Shown: positions 21,053 to 29,238 of the stretch, piece after piece
Numbering within the stretch: position 1 is the first letter of the stretch
Layout of the letters: each line of letters starts with the position of its first letter
From: Ornithinimicrobium humiphilum
GTDB taxonomy: Bacteria; Actinomycetota; Actinomycetes; Actinomycetales; Dermatophilaceae
DNA: 64,000 nucleotides
NCBI RefSeq assembly: GCF_006716885.1
Contig: NZ_VFPU01000001.1
Span: 1,612,001-1,676,000 of the forward strand
Direction of reading: 5' to 3'
Translations under genes and position numbers: made by a program
Notes under the pieces: model-generated
What the model was told of the DNA's origin: nothing
Seen by the model: the letters and a program-made list of their open reading frames with translations, nothing else
The model's database searches: none

Positions 21053-21239
21053 CTACGGGCCGGACGAGTTCCCGCCTGACTACTGCGACATGTGCGAGGG
21101 CGACCACGAGGACGAGTACTGACCGGCTCCGCCATACCCGGACAGGCATGGGAATCGTCCAGACAGCAGCGTCCGGGCACTGAAGCACTGCCCGGATGTT
21201 GGATGAAAGTAAGGCCTTGCGCCCCTTGGTTGCCCCCAC

Positions 21240-21245
21240 TACTGT
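21240..21245 (+). promoter_or_regulatory. -10 box for a leaderless gene
   Basis: TACTGT, six bases before the ATG at 21252, fits the TANNNT spacing of leaderless actinobacterial transcripts. No ribosome site is present. Confidence 0.45.
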
Positions 21246-21251
21246 CTGCTC

Positions 21252-21845
21252 ATGGGGAAACTAAAATCGCAATTTCGTCGAGCAGCCCTCGGAGTCATCA
21301 TCTGCGGATTCGCCGGCGCCAGCAGCTTGACTGGGGTGGCGAGTGCAACAAACTGGGGCTCCACAGGAACACCATCAACGGCCGGCAACGACAGTCAAGT
21401 CTCTCTGCTTCCAGACCGGAACATGAACATCAAACGCGTGGCCTTGACCACAAACTACAACGGCGCTGTGCTCAACAGGGCGAACAACGTCTACGATCCT
21501 ACCGACCTGGTGGTAACTGTCAGTTCCGCCGCGACGTGCGGCTCGGGCAAGCAGATCTGCGTCTTCGATCAGGACTATGGCAACAATAATCTGTACGGGT
21601 GGGTGGCCTGTCGAGCCGGCTCGTCCGGTGCGAATCCCAACCGCACCTGCGAACACCAGTGGGTGCGGTTCAATCTTGCGTACACCCCGCCGAGCTATCA
21701 GCGGCTCGCTTGCCATGAGCTGGCCCACACCGTCGGCCTCCGACACGGCACGGAGACGGCCTCTTGTGTGTTTCCAAACATAGCGCAGGCCACAACCAGT
21801 GCACTCACAACGCACGACAGAGCCCACATCAACGCGAGGTACTGA
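21252..21845 (+). CDS. secreted metzincin-type metalloprotease
   Basis: 197 residues. An N-terminal signal peptide (basic RRAALG, hydrophobic VIICGFAGASSL, cleavage near VASA) directs it outside. Near the C-terminus ACHELAHTVGLRHG gives the HExxHxxGLxH zinc site of metzincins, as in matrixin-like proteases. Cysteine spacing suggests disulfides. Codon use is AT-richer than in chromosomal neighbours (AACAACGTC and AATAATCTG occur), suggesting separate acquisition. It is followed after one base by a lipoprotein gene. Substrate unknown. Confidence 0.75.
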   Translation: MGKLKSQFRRAALGVIICGFAGASSLTGVASATNWGSTGTPSTAGNDSQVSLLPDRNMNIKRVALTTNYNGAVLNRANNVYDPTDLVVTVSSAATCGSGKQICVFDQDYGNNNLYGWVACRAGSSGANPNRTCEHQWVRFNLAYTPPSYQRLACHELAHTVGLRHGTETASCVFPNIAQATTSALTTHDRAHINARY

Positions 21846-21846
21846 G

Positions 21847-22446
21847 ATGGTGCGAAAGTTCATGCGGGGAGCAGCGCTTCTCGCGGTGACATCTTTGACG
21901 TCGGCATGTGTAGTGGCTGACTCCGGAGCAGACGAATCCTCGACCAATCCCCAGTCAGCAGTCTATGACTGGGGTTGGGCCGTGATCGAGGGATCAGAAG
22001 TGTTCATCGACGATTCGCTGACGGGCATGGCCGCCGAGGCGGACGTTGTGGCGGTCGGGAGGTTTGTCGCCCAGTGTGACGACCGACAGATGGGCGGGGG
22101 GAGCGAAGGCGATCTGGTTACCTACAAGTGTCTTACCTTCGAGCCCTCTGAGGTCATCTCAGGGGTAGTAACGGAACCGCTACCGGTGGAGTTCTTGGGT
22201 TCACCAACCGATGGGACCGTGCCCCCAGACGAAGTAGCCGTCTTCCTGTTGGATAAGGGAGGTTCCGAGTCAGGTCGTTACCGTGTGGTGAACTCCTTCG
22301 GCCTTTTCACGAGCACGCAACGTGCGCAGGTGGACCAGCCTATGCGCGCAAGTGCAGACCAGGCAGTGTCGGGCCTGGACGACCTTCCGCGCGACGACTG
22401 GGATCAGTTCAAGCGGCACCTCAGACGGGAGGTCGGAGCGAGGTAG
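21847..22446 (+). CDS. lipoprotein of unknown function
   Basis: 199 residues. A signal peptide with lipobox LTSAC at about residues 17-21 implies anchoring to the outer face of the membrane. The mature part is acidic, with AEADVVAVGRFVAQC and a strand-rich middle (KCLTFEPSEVISGVV). I do not recognise the family. One base separates the stop of the metalloprotease gene from this start (TGAGATG), so the two are coupled. The minus-strand lipoprotein at 22590-23126 has a comparable layout (FDGTVVRVG, then EWFLGG), and the two may be distant relatives. Confidence 0.6.
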   Translation: MVRKFMRGAALLAVTSLTSACVVADSGADESSTNPQSAVYDWGWAVIEGSEVFIDDSLTGMAAEADVVAVGRFVAQCDDRQMGGGSEGDLVTYKCLTFEPSEVISGVVTEPLPVEFLGSPTDGTVPPDEVAVFLLDKGGSESGRYRVVNSFGLFTSTQRAQVDQPMRASADQAVSGLDDLPRDDWDQFKRHLRREVGAR

Positions 22447-22589
22447 GCGATCCTCGCTCAAACGACTCTGTGACCCTGGCGGCGTGAGACGACCTGCTGC
22501 ACGGGGCGCCGTGCCCGAACGGTCGCCCTTCAATCCAGCGGCAACGACTTCATGATGCGGTACAAGGGTAGGTCGGCGGCCACCTAGCG

Positions 22590-23126
22590 CTAGGGGTGTG
22601 TGCTCCTACGCCACGAAGCGGCTGTGTCTTCGTCGTAGAGCCGACTGAAGCCACATCCCCACGCGACCGGCTGGTCCAAGGGCCCGCCACCCCACCGAGG
22701 CTCACCGCTCAACAACAGGCGCGATCCTTCACGGATGAGTAGGTCTCCCTCCCCGGTCTCCCCGAGACCTTGCATGTCGACCGTGATCTCCTCGGAGGCT
22801 CCGCCCAGAAACCACTCATTGACCGCGAACGTCACTCCCGGCATCCCCAGGTCTCCGGCGTCGCCCCTGTCAGAGACCGATGGTCCGACGCGGACCACCG
22901 TCCCGTCGAAAGCAAACGCGCGGCTCCGAAGCGCATCGGGCGAGTAGAACTCAACGCACGCCCCTGAACCACCACCTGCCAAGTCTTCCTGCGTACCAGG
23001 CGAGGTATCGCTGCTCGGGGCCTTGACCGCGCCATCGCTCTGCAGCGCGTCTCCGTTGTCCACTACGCCACAGGCCGCAAGCACGAACGTGAGACCAACA
23101 AGACGCCAGCTCCTGGACATCTGCAT
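22590..23126 (-). CDS. lipoprotein of unknown function
   Basis: 178 residues from the ATG at 23126, with AGGAG six bases upstream. The lipobox is VLAACG. The mature part includes AFAFDGTVVRVGPSV and TFAVNEWFLGG, resembling the small secreted beta-rich proteins that actinobacterial genomes carry in islands. Function is unknown. Composition is AT-richer than in surrounding genes, like the other exported genes of this element. Confidence 0.6.
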   Translation of the reverse strand: MQMSRSWRLVGLTFVLAACGVVDNGDALQSDGAVKAPSSDTSPGTQEDLAGGGSGACVEFYSPDALRSRAFAFDGTVVRVGPSVSDRGDAGDLGMPGVTFAVNEWFLGGASEEITVDMQGLGETGEGDLLIREGSRLLLSGEPRWGGGPLDQPVAWGCGFSRLYDEDTAASWRRSTHP

Positions 23127-23221
23127 GATGAGCTCCTGACTTCGCGGGTTCACAGGTAGGACGAAGACTCGATCTGCGTAGTTCCGCTGCAAGGCGGACT
23201 TCGTGTTCGAGTTGAAGCCGG

Positions 23222-23461
23222 TCAGTCGATGCGCTGCCAGGTGCCGTTGCGCACCCGCTGCCAGACCTCGGCCCGGGCACCGGGCAGTGACCACAGGGAG
23301 TTGCTGACGGCGCTGCGGGCCTGGCCGAGCCCGTTGTGCAGCTTCCACTCGGGCGTCCGGCCGGGGACACGGCTGGCGAAGGAGGGGATGACGAACGCCG
23401 GCGGGGGCGTGCCGGCCGGCTCGGGATCCGCCGCGATGCGCGGATCCTTCCTACGAGCCAT
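23222..23461 (-). CDS. small hypothetical protein with CCACAC-box start
   Basis: 79 residues, proline-rich N-terminus (PEPAGTPPPAFV) and basic, Trp-containing C-terminus (GTWQRID). No known domain. It overlaps the 3' end of the kinase gene by 11 bases. It has no Shine-Dalgarno sequence; CCACAC lies nine bases before the ATG, as for other cargo genes. Confidence 0.5.
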   Translation of the reverse strand: MARRKDPRIAADPEPAGTPPPAFVIPSFASRVPGRTPEWKLHNGLGQARSAVSNSLWSLPGARAEVWQRVRNGTWQRID

Positions 23462-24080
23462 GGCTGGCCGGTGTGGCGGGCATGACGAGGTCGGCCCGGT
23501 CGCGGGTGGCCTCGACGGTGCGCCCGTTGGGAAGGTCGACGGCGTGCACCCAGGCCCGGGATGCGTCGGGGCGGTGCCCGTCGGCGATGCGGCGCAGGGT
23601 GAGGCGCTCGGCGTGCACGTCCTGGGGCACGTCGAGGAACCACGTCTCGTCGATCAGGGCCCGCACGTCCCGCCATCCGTCGTCCTCGAGCAGCAGGTAG
23701 TTGCCCTCGACGACGACCAGGGTGGCCGCGGCGTCGACCTGGACGGCGCCGGCGACCGCGACCTCGCGGGACCGGTCGAGCCTGGGGGCGTAGACGGTGT
23801 GCGTGGCAGTGCGGATCCGGGTGAGCGTGGCGACCAGCCCGTCGACGTCGAAGGTGTCGGGTGCTCCCTTGCGGTGGAGCCGGCCCAGGCGCGCGAGGAC
23901 GGGGTCGTCGAGGTGGAAGCCGTCCATCGGGACGACGACGCAGCGGGCGCCGAGCCGGTCCTGCAGGAGGGCGGCCAGCGTGGACTTCCCGGCTCCGGGC
24001 GCACCGGCGATCCCGAGGAGGGTGCGGCCGGGGGTCTCGGCCAGGGTGGCGGCCCGGGTGAGCAGCTCGGCTGTGTCCAT
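23451..24080 (-). CDS. uridine-kinase-like nucleoside/nucleotide kinase
   Basis: 209 residues from the ATG at 24080; an ATG at 24092 is also possible. GIAGAPGAGKSTLAALL is the P-loop, VVPMDGFHLDD is the conserved acidic substrate loop of the phosphoribulokinase/uridine kinase family, and VVVEGNYLLL is the Walker B-like strand. Actinobacterial relatives include FrcK-like sugar kinases and uridine kinases, so the substrate is open. It lies just downstream of tRNA-Arg(CCT) on the same strand. Confidence 0.8.
   Translation of the reverse strand: MDTAELLTRAATLAETPGRTLLGIAGAPGAGKSTLAALLQDRLGARCVVVPMDGFHLDDPVLARLGRLHRKGAPDTFDVDGLVATLTRIRTATHTVYAPRLDRSREVAVAGAVQVDAAATLVVVEGNYLLLEDDGWRDVRALIDETWFLDVPQDVHAERLTLRRIADGHRPDASRAWVHAVDLPNGRTVEATRDRADLVMPATPASHGS
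23471..23476 (-). promoter_or_regulatory. CCACAC start-associated box (gene at 23461)
   Basis: Minus-strand CCACAC with exactly nine bases to the ATG and no ribosome-binding site between. Confidence 0.5.
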
Positions 24081-24116
24081 GATCCCCAACATGCCCGAAC
24101 CGGCAGGGTGCACTGG

Positions 24117-24189
24117 TGTCCCCGGCAGGACTCGAACCTGCGACGCCCGACGTAGGAGGTCGGCGCTCTTTCCGCTGAGCTACGGGGAC
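24117..24189 (-). tRNA. tRNA-Arg (CCT)
   Basis: Acceptor GTCCCCG/CGGGGAC and anticodon loop CTCCTAC give anticodon CCT for AGG. The 3' CCA is encoded (24114-24116). All arms pair well. Confidence 0.93.
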
Positions 24190-24259
24190 TGTCCGGATAG
24201 GAGTACATTCGCCGGATCGGTCGGGTTCGGGGCCGGCGCTGTTCGAGGAGGGGAGCGGC

Positions 24260-24542
24260 ATGGTCCTGAGCAGTTCTCCCCGCCCTGGTCTGCCTGACCG
24301 TGCTGACCGCGTGCGAGGAGGAGGAGCCGGTCCACGTCCCGACCTCCGAGGAGCTCTACAAGATGCACCTCAACTCGGCCTTCGACAAGTTGTCGGAGTA
24401 CCGGCTCGAGAAGTACTGCGAGAACTTCCAAGAGGGACGTGAGGAGCAGATCGCTGCCCTGCGCGAAGAAATGGGCCCCGAGAACGGGGACCGGGTCAGG
24501 TGGACCGTGGAGGTCTGGGACGAGCGGTGCGCCGACCAGTGA
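24260..24542 (+). pseudogene. small lipoprotein with a frameshift in the signal peptide
   Basis: The ATG at 24260 has a strong AGGAGGGG ribosome site but its frame diverges after about four codons. The adjacent frame encodes a lipoprotein signal (LPALVCLTVLTAC) and then an acidic 70-residue protein with NSAFDKLSEYRLEKYCENF. A one-base change near 24272 would join them. Translation could also start at the GTG at 24300, but that would lose the signal peptide. Function unknown. The stop abuts the 3' end of tRNA-Thr on the opposite strand. Confidence 0.55.
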
Positions 24543-24615
24543 GCCCCTGGCCGGTCTCGAACCGGCGACCTGACGCTTACAAGGCGTCCGCTCTGACCGT
24601 CTGAGCTACAGGGGC
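24542..24615 (-). tRNA. tRNA-Thr (TGT)
   Basis: Acceptor GCCCCTG/CAGGGGC and anticodon loop CTTGTAA give anticodon TGT for ACA. The D-arm GCTCAGACGGTCAGAGC and T-arm are regular. CCA is not encoded. Its first ten bases overlap the end of the minus-strand gene at 24606. Confidence 0.93.
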
Positions 24616-24989
24616 ACGCCCGCCGGGTCCGGCGCCGGGGGAGTCCAGGCCGGGCCGGGCGGGGTCTTGGGGGTGAGGGGCCGGCCGGTGATGTCGCGCG
24701 CCATGCCCGAGGGCATCCGGCCGAAGACGGCACGGTCGGTCTGGCGCATGTAGAGCGTGCCGCCGGAGAAGTCGATGGGGGAGCGGGTGAGGTACTCGCG
24801 GCCCTGGCGGTCCAGGAGGATGCGCTCCTCGACGGTCTCGTACCCGTTGTCGACGGTCTGACGACGGCCGGTGTCGACGAGGCGCTTGACCTGGACGTAG
24901 GTGATGCGGTGCTCGGCGCCGAAGTGGCAGGACTCGGTGATCTCGCCGACGCGGCGGGCGACGGCGACGGGGACGGTCTTGGTGGTCAT
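24606..24989 (-). CDS. hypothetical protein, CCACAC-box gene
   Basis: 127 residues with no recognised domain. It begins MTTKTVPVAVARRVGEITES and contains HRITYVQVKRLVDTG, then a proline-rich tail. No ribosome-binding site; CCACAC lies nine bases before the ATG. Its stop codon is inside the 5' end of tRNA-Thr, so this mRNA and the tRNA may share a transcript that is processed by RNase P. It lies directly downstream of rtcB on the same strand. Confidence 0.6.
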   Translation of the reverse strand: MTTKTVPVAVARRVGEITESCHFGAEHRITYVQVKRLVDTGRRQTVDNGYETVEERILLDRQGREYLTRSPIDFSGGTLYMRQTDRAVFGRMPSGMARDITGRPLTPKTPPGPAWTPPAPDPAGVPL

Positions 24990-24998
24990 GCCGACCGG

Positions 24999-25004
24999 GT
25001 GTGG
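24999..25004 (-). promoter_or_regulatory. CCACAC start-associated box (gene at 24989)
   Basis: Nine bases before the ATG. It immediately follows a 28-nt perfect palindrome. Confidence 0.5.
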
Positions 25005-25005
25005 C

Positions 25006-25033
25006 GGGGCCGGAGGTGCGCACCTCCGGCCCC
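25006..25033. terminator. perfect 28-nt palindrome after rtcB
   Basis: GGGGCCGGAGGTGC and its exact complement, seven bases beyond the rtcB stop. There is no T tract, so termination may be weak. It could also be an operator next to the CCACAC box. Confidence 0.5.
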
Positions 25034-25040
25034 TCTCACG

Positions 25041-26237
25041 TCAGCCCTTCACGCACAGGCGCGTGTCGAGCTTCTCCACGACCTCGACCAGGTCGGCCTG
25101 GGCGGCCATCACCTCGTCCAGGTCCTTGTACGCGGCCGGGAGCTCTTCGACGACCCCGGAGTCCTTGCGGCACTCGATGCCGGCGGTCTGCGCGGCCAGG
25201 TCGTCGGCGGTGAACTGCCGCTTCGCCTTCGACCGCGACATGCGCCGGCCGGCCCCGTGCGAGGCCGACCAGTACGACTCCGGGTTGCCCAGGCCGCGGA
25301 CGATGTAGGCGCCCGTGCCCATGGAGCCGGGGATCATGCCCAGGTCGCCGTTGCCGGCCCGGATCGCGCCCTTGCGGGTCACGAGCAGGTCCACCCCGTC
25401 GACCGTCTCGGTCGCCACGTAGTTGTGGTGCACGTTGATGGCCGGCTCGAAGGTGACCGCCTTGCCACGAGCCTCGAAGTGTCCGGCGACGGTGCGCTGC
25501 ACCAGCTGGAGCATGATGGCCCGGTTCCGGGCTGCGTACTCCTGCGCCCAGTCCAGGTCGCGCCGGTAGGCCACCATCTCCGGGGTGCCGGCGAGGAACA
25601 CCGCCAGGTCGCTGTCGGGCAGGCCGGCGTTGTGCGCGAGCTTCTTGGCGACGGCGATGTGACGCTCGGCGATCTCCTTGCCGATGTTCCTCGAGCCGGA
25701 GTGCAGCGTCAGCCACACCTGCCCGTCCTGGCCGGTGCACAGCTCGATGAAGTGGTTCCCGCCACCGAGGGTGCCCGCCTGGGCCCGGGCCTTGCCCTCC
25801 CGGTCCTGCACGCCGGGGTGCAGGTAGGAGAACCGGGACCAGAAGCCGGAGTCGTCGCCGAGGCCGAGACGGCGGGTGTCGACCTGGCCGTCGTGGGCGT
25901 GGAATCCGACCGGGACTGCGCCCTCGATCGCCAGCCGCAACGACCGCAGGTCGTCCGGCAGGTCGTCGGCGGTCAGCGAGGTGCGCACGGCGGCGACACC
26001 GCAGCCGATGTCGACACCGACGGCCGAGGGGGAGACGGCGTCGCGCATGGCGATGACGGACCCGACGGTCGCGCCCTTGCCGGCGTGGGCGTCGGGCATG
26101 ACCCGCACACCCTCCACCCACGGCAGCTCGGCGACGTTGCGCAGCTGCGTGATCGCGGAGTAGTCGGTGTCGTGCTCGTGCAGCCACATCTTCACCGGTG
26201 CGGTCGTGCCGAGCAGGGTGATCGGGAACTGTCCCAT
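25041..26237 (-). CDS. rtcB: RNA-splicing ligase RtcB
   Basis: 398 residues. It joins RNA 3'-phosphate or 2',3'-cyclic phosphate ends to 5'-OH ends using GTP and Mn, the end chemistry left by many anticodon nucleases. Motifs in order: MPDAHAGKGATVGS, GVDIGCGVAAVRT (metal ligands), GTLGGGNHFIE, LHSGSRN, NVHHNYV, VTRKGAI, IPGSMGTGAYI, and SHGAGRRMSRSKA with the His that is guanylylated. All key residues appear intact. It has a true ribosome site (AAGGAAGG). The gene sits inside a tRNA-carrying mobile element, suggesting repair of damaged tRNA. There is no archease gene nearby. Confidence 0.95.
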   Translation of the reverse strand: MGQFPITLLGTTAPVKMWLHEHDTDYSAITQLRNVAELPWVEGVRVMPDAHAGKGATVGSVIAMRDAVSPSAVGVDIGCGVAAVRTSLTADDLPDDLRSLRLAIEGAVPVGFHAHDGQVDTRRLGLGDDSGFWSRFSYLHPGVQDREGKARAQAGTLGGGNHFIELCTGQDGQVWLTLHSGSRNIGKEIAERHIAVAKKLAHNAGLPDSDLAVFLAGTPEMVAYRRDLDWAQEYAARNRAIMLQLVQRTVAGHFEARGKAVTFEPAINVHHNYVATETVDGVDLLVTRKGAIRAGNGDLGMIPGSMGTGAYIVRGLGNPESYWSASHGAGRRMSRSKAKRQFTADDLAAQTAGIECRKDSGVVEELPAAYKDLDEVMAAQADLVEVVEKLDTRLCVKG

Positions 26238-26269
26238 GGGTCCTGCCTTCCTTCTTGGAGTGGTCTGAG

Positions 26270-26275
26270 GTGTGG
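26270..26275 (-). promoter_or_regulatory. CCACAC box upstream of rtcB
   Basis: 32 bases before the rtcB ATG, with a Shine-Dalgarno sequence in the interval. This contrasts with the nine-base spacing at the SD-less genes. Confidence 0.4.
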
Positions 26276-26289
26276 CGCCGGCGGCAACC

Positions 26290-26295
26290 GCACAG
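26290..26295 (+). promoter_or_regulatory. GCACAG start-associated box (gene at 26306)
   Basis: CCGCACAGT with ten bases from GCACAG to the ATG and no ribosome site. The same variant box precedes the other two RGRF-motif genes. Confidence 0.5.
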
Positions 26296-26305
26296 TAGGT
26301 CCTGC

Positions 26306-27310
26306 ATGAGCGCGACGACCCAGCAGTTCGACGAGACGAAGCACCCCCGCGGTGAGGGCGGCCGGTTCACGACCAAGCCCTGCAGCGAGGCCGACGTGGA
26401 CCTCGCCGGACCCGCCGCCCCCGGCGAGCACCTGTTCGGGGAGGCCAGCGTCCGTGCCGACCGCTGGGGCCAGGTCGTGACCGTCCAGGGCCCGACGCTC
26501 TTCCTCGGCGCGGCCATCCCGGAGGAGCACGCCCAGGACCCGGAGTACCTGGACCGCCGCTGGCACCGCATCGAGGCGTTCGTCGCCGAGGAGTACGACG
26601 CGAAGGTCTCCCGCACCCCCGGCGACGACGGCCCCGTCATGGACGTCCAGCTCTCCTGGGAGATGTCGTTCGAGGACGCCAAGGCCGAGGACGCCGAGAA
26701 GCTCATCGCCCAGGCACGCCAGCGCCTGCTCGACCCCGCCTCCCAGCTGCCGGAGCACCTTCGCGACCACGTGCAGCCTCGCTCCGGCGTGCAGGAGCTC
26801 CAAGACGCGCTGGAGGAGGAGGACTTCGACGGCCGCACCCGCTTCAGCAGCGAGCTGGACCAGTACCTGACCCGCACCGACGCCGAGGCGCAGACGCCGC
26901 GCGGCATCACGCTCGACCCCGACGAGGCCGGTCTCACCTACCCGGCCGACGTCGACCAGGAGTCTTTGGACCGGGCCGTGGCCTCGGCCCGCGACTACCT
27001 CGAGATCCTGCACACGGTCAGGCGGCCCGAGGCCCGCGACGGTCTCTTCATCGCCGTCGAGCCCACCGGCCGCCTGGCGATGTTCGCCCCGACCGCGTGG
27101 CGGCAGCCGACCGAGCAGCCGCTCCTGCCGTGGCGCGCACCGAACGCCATGCCGGTCGCGAAGGTCGACATGGACGGCCACGCCAGCCTCCTCACCGTCG
27201 AGGAGACACCCTGCAAGGACTGCGGGGAGCCGCTGGAGGACAAGGCCAGCCCGAACATGCGCCGGGTCTGCATGGCGTGCACGGGGGAGTGGGACGACGA
27301 GGCCCCCTGA
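26306..27310 (+). CDS. RGRF-motif protein with C-terminal zinc ribbon
   Basis: 334 residues from the ATG at 26306. The N-terminus FDETKHPRGEGGRFTTKP followed by EADVDLA matches the N-termini of the proteins at 30826 and 30323 (HRDPRGRFGTQPATEADIDL). A central acidic helical region follows (LQDALEEEDFDGRTRF). The C-terminus carries CKDCGEPL and RRVCMAC, a probable zinc ribbon. No family assigned. It is divergent from rtcB with 68 bases between starts, so the two may be co-regulated. Confidence 0.65.
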   Translation: MSATTQQFDETKHPRGEGGRFTTKPCSEADVDLAGPAAPGEHLFGEASVRADRWGQVVTVQGPTLFLGAAIPEEHAQDPEYLDRRWHRIEAFVAEEYDAKVSRTPGDDGPVMDVQLSWEMSFEDAKAEDAEKLIAQARQRLLDPASQLPEHLRDHVQPRSGVQELQDALEEEDFDGRTRFSSELDQYLTRTDAEAQTPRGITLDPDEAGLTYPADVDQESLDRAVASARDYLEILHTVRRPEARDGLFIAVEPTGRLAMFAPTAWRQPTEQPLLPWRAPNAMPVAKVDMDGHASLLTVEETPCKDCGEPLEDKASPNMRRVCMACTGEWDDEAP

Positions 27311-27483
27311 CGGGCGGCCGGTCGGCGGCCGCGGGGCGGCGCCTTCCAGGGCGGGGAGGTCGCGGTGAAGGGCCTCTCAGTAAAGGTTTGGTATGTATCT
27401 TCGAGATTCCGACGCCGACGTCTCCCGCACTGCTACCTTCGCACTTATCGCCCAATGGGGGGCGATTCGAAGCGGGGGTTGAG

Positions 27484-28248
27484 ATGAAGACGATGAAGAC
27501 ATTTCTCGCGGCGCCGCTGGGTGTTGCGATGGTCCTGGCGCCTCCACTGACGGCGACGACAGCGCAGGAGTCCGTCAGTTCGTCCCAACGGGCCGAACTC
27601 CCAGACCAAGCTGCGTCGAAGGCGGAGATAAGCCAGTTCCGGTCCAGCTTGAGCGGTCATGCGGCCAGTCGAAAGGGGATGGTGTCAGGATCCAACGACG
27701 CATACTCCGTGACAGTGTCCGTCGAGCCCGACGGGTCAGTGAGTACCAACGTGGTGCAACATGCGCCTGATGACGGCACTAACGACTGGGTCACGCTGGA
27801 GGGTGGACTTCAGCTGGACATCTCTGAGGCGACGTCCGATGACTCCTACGCCGACCTCGGCGGGTTCGCGTCCGGAGGCATGGTCGAATCGATGCGGGTC
27901 TCGGACTGTCAGGCGCTGTCGAACAAGGACGGCTGGATCCGACGGGCCAACTGCAAGGTGTTCGACCAGAACGCCGGGCCCACAATCGTGTCGGGCACCT
28001 TCTACGCGGACTACTCGGTCAAGACGGGACGCGGCCGGATCGACAAGGTGTTCGCCAACCGCGAGCAGTGCGGCACGGGGGGCGGCGATAGTCCTTCGCT
28101 GTACATCAACCGCAAGTATGACGATGGAGCAGTCCCGGCCCAGGCTATCCACAGCTGGAGATGCAAGGCCGTGGGATTGCCGGTCTACCGCAACGTCAGG
28201 CACGATCTGCTGGTCGACGGCAGTGCCTGGTCCGTTATCGTCGAGTGA
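27484..28248 (+). CDS. secreted protein of unknown function
   Basis: 254 residues from the ATG at 27484; a second ATG lies three codons on. The signal peptide is KTFLAAPLGVAMVLAPPLTAT with cleavage near TAQE. The mature domain is strand-rich with several Cys (SDCQALSNKDGWIRRANCKV and SWRCKAVG), suggesting disulfides. No family recognised. Lower GC than neighbours, and an AT-rich upstream stretch (GTAAAGGTTTGGTATGTATC) probably holds its own promoter. It is followed 11 bases later by a tiny membrane protein. Confidence 0.6.
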   Translation: MKTMKTFLAAPLGVAMVLAPPLTATTAQESVSSSQRAELPDQAASKAEISQFRSSLSGHAASRKGMVSGSNDAYSVTVSVEPDGSVSTNVVQHAPDDGTNDWVTLEGGLQLDISEATSDDSYADLGGFASGGMVESMRVSDCQALSNKDGWIRRANCKVFDQNAGPTIVSGTFYADYSVKTGRGRIDKVFANREQCGTGGGDSPSLYINRKYDDGAVPAQAIHSWRCKAVGLPVYRNVRHDLLVDGSAWSVIVE

Positions 28249-28259
28249 AGGAGAGGGAA

Positions 28260-28370
28260 ATGACACCCACGAACACCTGGATCTTCGCCCTGGCTTCGGC
28301 GGCCACACTGGCCTTCTTTGGGTTCATCGCCTACCTCGGCATTCGCGTGCTGTGGAAGTTGGGCCGCTGA
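28260..28370 (+). CDS. 36-residue single-pass membrane peptide
   Basis: MTPTNTWIFALASAATLAFF continues to a second hydrophobic part (GFIAYLGIRVLW) and a basic end. It has an excellent ribosome site (GAAGGAGAGGGA). It directly follows the secreted-protein gene, so the two are probably an operon. The short membrane span and basic tail resemble small holin-like or type I toxin peptides, but that is only a resemblance. Confidence 0.5.
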   Translation: MTPTNTWIFALASAATLAFFGFIAYLGIRVLWKLGR

Positions 28371-28505
28371 GGCTTGCGCTTGGCCTGGGACTCACCGAGC
28401 GGTGGAGCCCGTTCGATCGCCTCGGGCCTGCCGCGCGGCTCGTCACTCTTGTGAACCTCACGGTCCAGCGCTGCTGACGAACCAGGGACGCATGGGGCCA
28501 TGGCG

Positions 28506-28511
28506 CCACAC
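28506..28511 (+). promoter_or_regulatory. CCACAC start-associated box (gene at 28521)
   Basis: GCGCCACACC with exactly nine bases from CCACAC to the ATG. Confidence 0.5.
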
Positions 28512-28520
28512 CGAGACCCC

Positions 28521-29216
28521 ATGACCATTCAGTCCGAGCCCGTGCCGTTCAACCCCACCGACGAGCAGGCCAGGGAGATCTTCGCCAAGCTCGGCTCCGT
28601 CGCCGTCGAGGAGCGCCCCTACGCCGACAAGGTCGTCGACCCGGGGCAGCTCGACCTCACCGACGAGCAGCTGACGTGGGCGCTGCAGGCCGGGTACGCC
28701 TACCGCGGCTGGGACGGGGCACGCCTGTTCCTGCCCAGGCTGGCCAAGGTCTACGCCTACCAGCCGGGCACCCCGGACGAGTTCTACCACGTCGACGTCG
28801 CGCTCGACCGGTCCTTCTCTCCCGGCGGCGGCCCCGGCTCCGATGCCCACCTGCTGCGGCTGGGGCGTGCCGCGGTCGAGCACCGCGACGACACGATCGT
28901 CATCAAGGCCTACACCGCGACCGGCGCGGCGGACGTCGACCACTCCACGGCCCGGACCGCCCACCTCGTCGTCGAGGGCGTCGCCGGTCTGAAGCTCCTC
29001 GACCGCGGCTACGTCGAGGCCGTCGGCTTCCTGACCGAGTCGAGGATGTACCCGACCGGTCAGGACACCGAGATCGCCGTGGAGCGGGACGGCTCGACCT
29101 ACCTGTGCGAGTCCTGCTCGACCCCGCACGCCTTCACCGACCACTGGCTGCCGCCGAGCAACCTCGTCAGCCAGGTCATCAAGGTGAAGGTGACGATGTT
29201 CCCGGCGACCTCCTGA
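28521..29216 (+). CDS. hypothetical protein, CCACAC-box gene
   Basis: 231 residues from the ATG at 28521. No known domain. DEQAREIFAKLGSVAVEE suggests an N-terminal helix. The middle has FYHVDVALDRSFSPGGG and TIVIKAYTATGAADVDH. The C-terminal CESCSTPHAFTDHW may bind a metal through Cys and His. It is convergent with the XRE regulator at 29239. Highly GC-biased codons, unlike the secreted cargo next to it. Confidence 0.6.
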   Translation: MTIQSEPVPFNPTDEQAREIFAKLGSVAVEERPYADKVVDPGQLDLTDEQLTWALQAGYAYRGWDGARLFLPRLAKVYAYQPGTPDEFYHVDVALDRSFSPGGGPGSDAHLLRLGRAAVEHRDDTIVIKAYTATGAADVDHSTARTAHLVVEGVAGLKLLDRGYVEAVGFLTESRMYPTGQDTEIAVERDGSTYLCESCSTPHAFTDHWLPPSNLVSQVIKVKVTMFPATS

Positions 29217-29238
29217 CCGGGCCGCCCCGGCCGGCGGG

